From a bacterium (GTDB taxonomy: Bacteria > Acidobacteriota > Polarisedimenticolia > Polarisedimenticolales > Polarisedimenticolaceae), in contig JAAELQ010000228.1 in NCBI GenBank assembly GCA_024226515.1, positions 40,556-104,555 of the forward strand: a stretch of 64,000 nt of DNA, in the 5' to 3' direction. The notes under the pieces are model-generated. The model worked only from the letters and a program-made list of their open reading frames with translations. It was not told the DNA's origin and ran no database searches. The translations under genes and the position numbers were made by a program. This document shows positions 58,061 to 64,000 of the stretch, one piece after another. The number at the start of each line of letters is the position of its first letter. Within the stretch, counting starts at the first letter, position 1.

Positions 58061-58216
58061 GGTCTCGGACCCCCGTAGGATGTGCCTGTGGCCTGTCGCG
58101 GCCGCTGTGGCATCGTACACCCAGGAAACGCCGCTCGGCGGAGAACGGTTGCAGTCCGATTCGCCGAATCGACGCCCTTGGTGGTCCGGAGGGCCTCCGA
58201 GACGTAGGATGGACCC

Positions 58217-59383
58217 GTGCTGAACTGGGTCGAGGTCGATGCTGCGGCGATTTCCTCCAACGTCGGGCAGTTTCTCAGGCGACTGGGAGATTCGGTGCGT
58301 CTCGGGGCGGTGGTCAAGTCCAACGCCTACGGCCACGGAATGGTCCCCGTGGCCGAGATCGCGCTGCGCGCCGGGGCGAGTTGGCTGTGCGTCAACCACG
58401 TCGACGAGGCGCTCGAGCTGCGCGAGGCCGGTGTGGACGGCCCGATCCTCGTCATGGGCTACGTGCCTCTCGAACGACTGAAGGAGGTCGTGCGGCACGA
58501 TCTGCGTGCCGTCGTTTACAACCGGGAGACGCTGGCGCGACTGGACGAACTGGCCGCGCCCGCCGGCCGCAGCGTCGCGGTGCACCTCAAGGTCGAGACG
58601 GGCACGCACAGGCAGGGAATTCCCGAGACCGAGGTGGCCGGGTTCGCGGAGAAGATCCGCTCCTCGGGCCACCTCTCGCTCGACGGCGTGACCACGCACT
58701 TCGCCAACATCGAGGACACGACCGACCACTCGTTCGCCGAGGAGCAGATGGCCGCGTTCGCCCGCATCGTCGAGACGCTGCCGCGCAGCGAGTTCGGCGA
58801 GTACGTGCGGCACACCGCATGCTCCGCCGCGGCACTGTTGTTCACGCGGACGCACCTCGACATGGCCCGTATCGGCATCTCGCTGTACGGACTGTGGCCC
58901 TCGAAGGAGACGTACGTCTCGTGCCGTCAGGAGCACAAGCCGCTACTCGACCTGAGCCCGGCGCTGACCTGGAAGACGCGCATCGCGCAGGTCAAGAGCG
59001 TGCCCGAGAACAGCTTCGTCGGATACGGTTGCACCTACCGCACGACTCGCGCGTCACGGATCGCGGTGCTGCCCTTCGGTTACTATGAGGGCTACGACCG
59101 CAAGCTCTCCGACCTGTCGCACGTGTTGATTCGCGGCCGCCGAGCGCCGGTGCGCGGGCGCATCTGCATGAACATGTGCATGGTGGACGTGACGGACATC
59201 GACGGCGCGTCGCTCGAGGACGAGGTCGTGCTGCTCGGCGGCCAGGGCGAGGAGCGAATCTCGGCGGAGCAGATCGCGTCCTGGAGCGGGACGATCGCCT
59301 ACGACGTCGTCTCGCGGATCCACCCGTCGCTGCCCCGGGTCGTCATCGAGAAGCCGGCATCAACAGGGTCGGGGTCAGACTGA
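58217..59383 (+). CDS. alr: Alanine racemase
   Basis: 388 residues. It interconverts L- and D-alanine for peptidoglycan and uses pyridoxal phosphate. The PLP lysine is Lys34 in VVKSNAYGHG. The second catalytic residue is Tyr270 in FVGYGCTYRT, and ARIGISLYGLWPS and RGRICMNMCMVDVTDI are further family motifs. The GTG start has an AGGA site. The last residues (TGSGSD) are encoded by the left arm of a GGGGTCAGAC palindrome, and the TGA stop is the loop of that palindrome, so the native 3' end may have been altered by its insertion. Confidence 0.94.
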   Translation: MLNWVEVDAAAISSNVGQFLRRLGDSVRLGAVVKSNAYGHGMVPVAEIALRAGASWLCVNHVDEALELREAGVDGPILVMGYVPLERLKEVVRHDLRAVVYNRETLARLDELAAPAGRSVAVHLKVETGTHRQGIPETEVAGFAEKIRSSGHLSLDGVTTHFANIEDTTDHSFAEEQMAAFARIVETLPRSEFGEYVRHTACSAAALLFTRTHLDMARIGISLYGLWPSKETYVSCRQEHKPLLDLSPALTWKTRIAQVKSVPENSFVGYGCTYRTTRASRIAVLPFGYYEGYDRKLSDLSHVLIRGRRAPVRGRICMNMCMVDVTDIDGASLEDEVVLLGGQGEERISAEQIASWSGTIAYDVVSRIHPSLPRVVIEKPASTGSGSD

Positions 59384-59412
59384 AGTCAGACCCCGGGCTT
59401 CTTGATGCCGGC
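59353..59412. terminator. Two-tier hairpin holding both convergent stop codons
   Basis: An outer 11-base stem (GCCGGCATCAA at 59353-59363 with TTGATGCCGGC at 59402-59412) encloses an inner 11-base stem (59370-59380 with 59385-59395) around a TGAA loop. The alr stop (59381-59383) and the methyltransferase stop (59386-59388) both lie within it. It can act as an RNA structure at the end of both transcripts, although no T-run follows. Confidence 0.6.
59370..59395. repeat. GGGGTCAGAC palindrome, copy 2
   Basis: CGGGGTCAGAC TGAA GTCAGACCCCG is a perfect 11-base-pair palindrome with a four-base loop. It shares its core with 596-676 and is almost identical to 60105-60130, which lies at the other side of the methyltransferase gene. 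Confidence 0.8.
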
Positions 59413-60081
59413 CGTGATCACGAGGGCGCCCTCGCGCTCGTAGAGCTGGCGCGCCAGCGAGATCGCCTCCGGCGGGTGGCCGATGAACGCCGCGGGGTTG
59501 AACGGGTGCTCGTCGTAGAACCGATAGCGCTGCACGCCGCTCCAGCCGTTGCGCTCGAGCAGGATGCGCCACTGGACGCCGCTGAGAAACTGCGGCAGCC
59601 CGTGCTCGCGGGTGACCGTGTCGACCATGTCGTCCGCGACGCGACTCTCGCGGTACAGGTGGGCGATCATGACCAGCCGGCCGCCCGGCTCCAGGCAGTC
59701 GCGCAACGCGCGCAGCGTCGTCTCGAGGTCCGGCACGAAGTACAGGGCGTCCAGCGCGAAGACGTGGGTAAACTTCGCTCCGTGCAGCGCCTCGGTCAGC
59801 GACTCGTCGATGCGCAGCCGGTGGAAGCGCGCGTTGGCGATGTCGCCGTAGCGCCGGCCCGCCTGCGTGATGCCCTCCTCGGACGGGTCGATGCCGAGGT
59901 AGCGTGCGCCGCCGGCGGTCAGGATCTCCGACGTCCAGCCCGTGCCGCAGCCGAAGTCGAGCACGCGCGAGGACTCGTCGAGATCCAGCAACAACTCGAC
60001 GACCTGGTGTACGACATTTTCCTTGCCGGCCTGCCAGGTAACCGCGCCGCCCTGGTTGTAGAGATCCTCGAACCCGGCCAT
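59386..60081 (-). CDS. Class I SAM-dependent methyltransferase
   Basis: 231 residues. The SAM-binding glycine motif is VLDFGCGTGWTSEILTAGG (about residues 40-58), followed by YLGIDPSEEGITQA (motif II acidic residue) and FTHVFALDALYFVPDLETTL (motif III region). Its substrate is unknown; the fold resembles small-molecule methyltransferases. The ATG at 60081 has GGAGG upstream. The stop codon is inside one GGGGTCAGAC palindrome and a second copy lies 24 bases before the start, so the gene forms a bracketed unit between alr and the dprA-topA-DUF971 operon. Confidence 0.88.
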   Translation of the reverse strand: MAGFEDLYNQGGAVTWQAGKENVVHQVVELLLDLDESSRVLDFGCGTGWTSEILTAGGARYLGIDPSEEGITQAGRRYGDIANARFHRLRIDESLTEALHGAKFTHVFALDALYFVPDLETTLRALRDCLEPGGRLVMIAHLYRESRVADDMVDTVTREHGLPQFLSGVQWRILLERNGWSGVQRYRFYDEHPFNPAAFIGHPPEAISLARQLYEREGALVITAGIKKPGV

Positions 60082-60104
60082 GGGTGCCTCCGGCGAGAGA
60101 AGTG

Positions 60105-60130
60105 CGGGGTCAGACTGAAGTCCGACCCCG
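60105..60130. repeat. GGGGTCAGAC palindrome, copy 3
   Basis: CGGGGTCAGAC TGAA GTCCGACCCCG matches copy 2 except for one base in the right arm. It lies between the methyltransferase start (60081) and the DUF971 stop (60137), so both a leftward read-through transcript and the methyltransferase promoter region include it. Confidence 0.8.
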
Positions 60131-60136
60131 AGCATT

Positions 60137-60460
60137 CTACCGCGAGCAGGCCTCGCAGGGGCACAGCTCGCGCAGCCGCCGGTGCGAGTAGATTCCGGTC
60201 TCGTGCTGGTCGGACCACTTGACAGACAGTCCGTACAGGCCGACCGGGTGGATCTCGATCGGGCGTATGTCGGTGGGAACCGATTCATCGCGGAGCAGCT
60301 TCTCTCCGGATGCCTCGTCGACGCACGTTGCGCAGGCGCAGGCGCAGCGCAGGTCGAAGGACGGGTAGAACGACTCGTGGCCGTCGGACCAGCGGACGCC
60401 GATCTCGCCGTTGGGGAAGGGGCTCACGTCCACGGGTCGCGGGCCCGCGTCGGAGGTCAT
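60137..60460 (-). CDS. DUF971 (gamma-butyrobetaine hydroxylase N-terminal-like) protein
   Basis: 107 residues. The pattern GEIGVRWSDGHESFYPSFDLR, a Cys cluster (CACACATC), DIRPIEIHPVGLYGLSVKWSDQHETGIYSHRRLRELCPCEAC is typical of DUF971, a small fold with metal-binding Cys residues. Family members occur alone or fused to hydroxylases and to Mrp/ApbC-type proteins involved in iron-sulfur handling; the function alone is unknown. The ATG overlaps the topA stop (ATGA), so it belongs to the dprA-topA operon. Confidence 0.85.
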   Translation of the reverse strand: MTSDAGPRPVDVSPFPNGEIGVRWSDGHESFYPSFDLRCACACATCVDEASGEKLLRDESVPTDIRPIEIHPVGLYGLSVKWSDQHETGIYSHRRLRELCPCEACSR

Positions 60461-63030
60461 GCCTCGATGGTCTCGGCGGTCACCGCCTCGACGTGATCGC
60501 AGTTCTCGGCCTCGCAGATCCACTGCTGACCCTGCTTTTTCGTGTTGCGCTCGACGAGGTACGGCCGGTCGCACTCGGGGCACTTCTTGTTGACCGGGCG
60601 CTTCCACATCACGTGACTGCAATCCGGGTACTCGCTGCATCCGAAGAACAGCTTGCCGCGCTTGCTGCGACGCTCGACGATCTGTCCCTTGCCGCACTCG
60701 GGGCAGGTGACCCCGGTCTCTTTCATCTTGACGAAGCGACACTTGGGGTAGCTCGAGCAGGCCGTGAATTCGCCGTAGCGTCCCTGCTTGACGGCGAGCT
60801 TCTCGTTGCATTTGGGGCACTGCTCGTCGAGCAGTACGTCGGCCTTGGCCTCGGCCTTGCCGTCCTTGGAGATCGTGACCTTGCGCGTGGTCTTGCAGTC
60901 GGGGTATCCGGAACATGCTAGAAACTGTCCAAACTTCCCGCGCCGCAGCACCATCGGCTTGCCGCACTTCTCGCAAGGCTCGGCCTCGGCCTCGATCGGG
61001 TTGACCTCGGTCTTGACCTTGACCGCCTTGGCCGCCGACTTCAGGCCCGAGTGATCGACGGCATCGGCGCCGCCGTTGGCCAGGTCGCGCGTGTTCTTGC
61101 AGTCCGGATATCCGGAGCAGGCAAGGAACTGCCCGAAGCGGCCCCACTTCAGCACCATCATCTTGCCGCACTTGTCGCATTCCTGGTCGGTCGGGATCGC
61201 CTCGCGCTTGACGTCGCGCATCTCGTTGCGCGCCTTCTCGAGATCGACCTCGAACTTCTTCTGGAACTCGCGCAACGCGTCGGTCCAGGGAAGGTTGCCT
61301 TCCTCGATCTGATCCAGCTCTTCTTCCATGCGCGCGGTGTAGCCCACGTCGACGATGTCGCCGAACGACTCCACCATCAGGTCGTTGACCAGGAAGCCGA
61401 GCTCGGTCGCGCTGAAGCGGCGCCCGTCCTTCTCGACGTAGTCGCGTCCGGTGATCGTGGCGATGATCTGCGCGTACGTCGACGGGCGACCGATACCGTT
61501 CTCTTCCAACTCCTTGACCAACGTGGCTTCCGAGAAGCGCGGCGGCGGCTGCGTGAAGTGCTGCTTGGGCAGCAACTCGCGCAGGTCCAGCGTCTGTCCC
61601 TCGGTCAGCGGCGGTAGCCGGCGGTCCTTGTCGTCGTCGATGCCCTCGTCGTCGTCCTTCTTCTTCGCGTCTTCGTCCACGGCCTCGGTGTAGACCGCGA
61701 GGAAGCCCGGCGCACGCAGCACGGAGCCGTTGGCGCGGAACATGTACGGTCCGGCCTCGATGTCGATCGCGGTGACGTCGAACACCGCCGACTGCATCTG
61801 CGAGGCGACGAAGCGGTTCCAGATCAACGTGTACAGCCGGTGCTCGTCGCGCGTCAGGTACGGCTTCACCTTGTCCGGCGGGTATTCCATCGACGTCGGC
61901 CGGATCGCCTCGTGCGCCTCCTGGGCCTGCTTGGCGACCTTGTAGGCGCGCGGCTTCTCGGGAACCGCCTCCTTGCCGTACGTCTCACCGATGAACTGGC
62001 GGACGTTGTCGATCGCCTCGTTCGAGACACGCGTCGAGTCGGTACGCATGTAAGTGATCAGACCGACCGTGCCCTCCTCGCCGATCTCGCGGCCTTCGTA
62101 CAGGCCCTGCGCGAGGCGCATGGTACGGCTGACGGCGTAGCCCAGCTGTCGCGCCGAGTCCTGTTGCAGCTTGGACGTGATGAACGGCGGAGCCGGGTTC
62201 TTGCGTTTCTGTTTCGCCTGGACCTTGGCCACGCGGAACGGCGTCGCCTCGACACCTTCCTTGGCTGCTACGTCGACCGTGATCGCGTCGTCGCGGCCGT
62301 CCTCGACCGGCTGCGTCGAGCGGATCTCCCAGCCCAGGCCGTCCAGCACCGAGACGATGTCGTCCTTGGCGTCGAGCTCGATCTTCTTACCGTCCTTCGC
62401 CACGAGCTTTGCGGTGAACGGTGGCGGGTCGCCCGATTCCAGCCGGCCGCGCAGCGACCAGTACTCGCGCGTCTTGAACGCCTGGATCTCGCGCTCGCGC
62501 TCGCAGATGATGCGCAGGGCGACGCTCTGCACACGCCCGGCCGAGAGGCCCCGGCGCACCTTCTCCCACAGCAGCGGGCTGATCTTGTAGCCCACGAGCC
62601 GATCGAGGATTCGCCGCGCCTGTTGCGCCTCTACCTTATGGATGTCGATCTCGCGCGGTTGCTCGAACGCCTCGAGGATCGCGCGCTTGGTAATCTCGTT
62701 GAACAGCACCCGGTGGAACTCGGCGTCCGTGTCGGACTCGAGCAGCTCTTTCAGATGCCAGCAGATCGCCTCCCCCTCGCGGTCGGGATCGGATGCGAGG
62801 TAGATGGCCTGGGCGCCCTTCGCCGCCTTCTTGAGCTCGGCGACGGTTTTCTTCTTGTCCGGAAGCGGCGCGTAGTCCGGCTCGAAGGTCTCCTCGTCGA
62901 CGCCCAGCTTGCGCTTGGGCAGATCGCGCACGTGTCCCATCGAAGCCTTGACGGAGTAATTCCGTCCGAGGAACTTGTTGATCGTTTTCGCCTTTGCCGG
63001 CGACTCGACGATGACCAGTGACCGTGCCAT
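60457..63030 (-). CDS. topA: DNA topoisomerase I with five C-terminal zinc ribbons
   Basis: 857 residues. It relaxes negative supercoils by cutting one DNA strand through Tyr327 (GLITYMRTDSTRVS). The Toprim domain starts SLVIVESPAKAKTINKFLG and contains YLASDPDREGEAICWHL. Four C-terminal zinc ribbons have the form CxxCG...CSGYPDC or CSSYPKC (beginning CDKCGKMMVL, CEKCGKPMVL, CPKCNEKLAV and CPECGKGQIV); a fifth, CPECDRPYLV, ends CEAENCDHVE. The start is supported by GAGGG upstream. It lies six bases after dprA, an arrangement common in bacteria. Confidence 0.97.
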   Translation of the reverse strand: MARSLVIVESPAKAKTINKFLGRNYSVKASMGHVRDLPKRKLGVDEETFEPDYAPLPDKKKTVAELKKAAKGAQAIYLASDPDREGEAICWHLKELLESDTDAEFHRVLFNEITKRAILEAFEQPREIDIHKVEAQQARRILDRLVGYKISPLLWEKVRRGLSAGRVQSVALRIICEREREIQAFKTREYWSLRGRLESGDPPPFTAKLVAKDGKKIELDAKDDIVSVLDGLGWEIRSTQPVEDGRDDAITVDVAAKEGVEATPFRVAKVQAKQKRKNPAPPFITSKLQQDSARQLGYAVSRTMRLAQGLYEGREIGEEGTVGLITYMRTDSTRVSNEAIDNVRQFIGETYGKEAVPEKPRAYKVAKQAQEAHEAIRPTSMEYPPDKVKPYLTRDEHRLYTLIWNRFVASQMQSAVFDVTAIDIEAGPYMFRANGSVLRAPGFLAVYTEAVDEDAKKKDDDEGIDDDKDRRLPPLTEGQTLDLRELLPKQHFTQPPPRFSEATLVKELEENGIGRPSTYAQIIATITGRDYVEKDGRRFSATELGFLVNDLMVESFGDIVDVGYTARMEEELDQIEEGNLPWTDALREFQKKFEVDLEKARNEMRDVKREAIPTDQECDKCGKMMVLKWGRFGQFLACSGYPDCKNTRDLANGGADAVDHSGLKSAAKAVKVKTEVNPIEAEAEPCEKCGKPMVLRRGKFGQFLACSGYPDCKTTRKVTISKDGKAEAKADVLLDEQCPKCNEKLAVKQGRYGEFTACSSYPKCRFVKMKETGVTCPECGKGQIVERRSKRGKLFFGCSEYPDCSHVMWKRPVNKKCPECDRPYLVERNTKKQGQQWICEAENCDHVEAVTAETIEA

Positions 63031-63036
63031 GGACCC

Positions 63037-64000
63037 TCAGTTCTCCTGTCGAGGGCGCAGAACATAGTATCCGCCCGGGGTCGCTTCAACTGCGTTCCTC
63101 GCCTCCAGGCCAAACAGCGCCACCTGCAGCCTCGGTAGCCCGAAGGGGGCGCGCTCGGCCAGATCGTCCAGGTGCGTCGGCTCGATCTCGTCCAGCAGTT
63201 CGAGCACTGCCGACTCGTCCGGGCTCAGCCGTTGGAGGTTCGGAACTCCATCAAGGTGGGGGAAACTCTCCGGCTTTGCAACCAGCCCCCGGTAGGACGG
63301 CGGCAGCTCTTCGAGAATATCTTCAATGTTTTGAATGAGTTTCGCGCCCTGCTGGATCAGCTTGTTGCAGCCCGTCGAGCGGGCCGACGAGACCGGACCG
63401 GGCACGGCAAGCACCTCCCGGCCCTGCTCCACGGCGTGGTTGGCGGTGCTCAGCGAGCCCGATCGCTCGGCCGCCTCGACCACCACGACGGCAGCCGAGA
63501 GCCCGCTGATGAGGCGATTTCGGCGCGGAAACCGGCCGGGCTGGGGCTCGGCATCCAGTGGAAACTCACTCATCAACGCGCCCCGAGCCGCGATCTCGTC
63601 GAAAAGACGTTTGTTTTCTTCGGGATAGGGCCGGCAGAGGCCCGACCCCAGGATGGCGACCGTGGTGCCGCCGCCGCCGAGCGCCGCCTTGTGGGCCGCC
63701 GTGTCCACCCCCCTGGCGCCTCCCGACACGACCTCGATGCCGTGGGCGGCGAGGCCGTCCGCCAGCCCCGTGGCGACCCTCAGCCCGTAGCGCGTCGGAC
63801 TGCGCGAGCCCACCACCGCGACGCGCAGAACCGGCTCGGCCGGCTCGCCTCGCGCGTAGAGCACTACCGGGGCGTCGGGCAGCGTCTCGAGCGCCAACGG
63901 GTACCCCGGCGATCGCGGGGTCAGCACGCGGATACCGAGCTTGCGGCAGCGCCTCCACTCGCGTTCCGCCTCGCGGGCGAGTGTCCGACGCGCTCTGCGG
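63037..64000 (-). CDS. dprA: DNA-processing protein A (partial, 5' end outside window)
   Basis: At least 321 residues are present; the frame stays open to the window edge, and the residues there (REWRRCRKLGIRVLTPRSPGYP) fit the family before its Rossmann-like core, so the true start is outside. Core motifs are VAVVGSRSPTRYG, VVSGGARGVDTAAHKAAL, GSGLCRPYPEENKRLFDEI, MSEFPLDAEPQPGRFPRRNR and EQGREVLAVPGPVSS. The last 65 residues form the winged-helix (DML1-like) domain. DprA loads RecA on incoming single-stranded DNA during transformation. It is the first visible gene of the leftward operon with topA and DUF971. Confidence 0.95.
   Translation of the reverse strand, partial: RRARRTLAREAEREWRRCRKLGIRVLTPRSPGYPLALETLPDAPVVLYARGEPAEPVLRVAVVGSRSPTRYGLRVATGLADGLAAHGIEVVSGGARGVDTAAHKAALGGGGTTVAILGSGLCRPYPEENKRLFDEIAARGALMSEFPLDAEPQPGRFPRRNRLISGLSAAVVVVEAAERSGSLSTANHAVEQGREVLAVPGPVSSARSTGCNKLIQQGAKLIQNIEDILEELPPSYRGLVAKPESFPHLDGVPNLQRLSPDESAVLELLDEIEPTHLDDLAERAPFGLPRLQVALFGLEARNAVEATPGGYYVLRPRQEN

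Noticed and set aside
58061..58936. Long N-terminal extension of the DUF4097-type protein
   Set aside because: It would run antisense through the alanine racemase gene and precede the evident signal peptide at 58060.

Overview
The window is 64 kb of GC-rich, densely coded bacterial DNA; no gap between genes exceeds 300 bases. Lipoprotein signals, a lytic transglycosylase, oxygen-dependent HemF, a DprA-TopA gene pair and many secreted proteins with thrombospondin type 3, MopE-type and CARDB-like modules point to an uncultured Gram-negative. Acidobacteriota (Thermoanaerobaculia or Polarisedimenticolia-like) is my best guess, inferred from protein architecture only. I saw no rRNA, tRNA, CRISPR array or prophage.

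Layout. 1-3774: start of a leftward gnd gene, then a rightward M1 metallopeptidase overlapping a membrane-protein gene, with an 81-bp long-armed palindrome in the shared divergent control region. 3854-34385: the most unusual region, about 30 kb of exported proteins. It holds two tandem giant subtilases (2514 and 2496 aa), a BNR-repeat lipoprotein, a penicillin-acylase-like hydrolase, an alkaline phosphatase, a TPR protein and two tandem giant thrombospondin-3/beta-propeller proteins (1336 and 1334 aa). The four giants share a module of about 450 residues (CARDB-like plus jelly-roll-like). All four and the BNR lipoprotein also share a C-terminal domain. The propeller pair carries a visible duplication scar: the last eight codons and stop of the neighbouring GNAT gene are repeated between the copies.

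34465-41337: GNAT acetyltransferase, a divergent secreted DUF6265-like protein, a TAXI-type TRAP transporter (binding protein and fused permease), a two-domain PPK2-type polyphosphate phosphotransferase and a REP-associated (Y1) transposase. 41606-53464: purU, an MltF-like transglycosylase with two binding-protein domains, a tRNA-binding-domain protein, a small membrane protein, a YVTN beta-propeller, an RNase Z-like metallo-hydrolase, an M23 peptidase, hemF, a repeat protein with an embedded von Willebrand A domain, and a sulfatase-like lipoprotein. 53565-64000: a CheX-like protein, a leftward rfbB-rfbA-eamA operon with ATGA overlaps, a DUF4097-type protein with eight DTGSG repeats, alanine racemase, a methyltransferase bracketed by two copies of a GGGGTCAGAC palindrome, and the leftward dprA-topA-DUF971 operon leaving the window.

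How they work together: the first half looks like a secreted toolkit in which proteases, a sialidase-like propeller, an amidohydrolase and a phosphatase sit beside very large adhesive proteins sharing the same modules. The second half is mostly housekeeping (heme, folate, cell wall, dTDP-sugar, DNA topology) with a few envelope proteins of unknown job.
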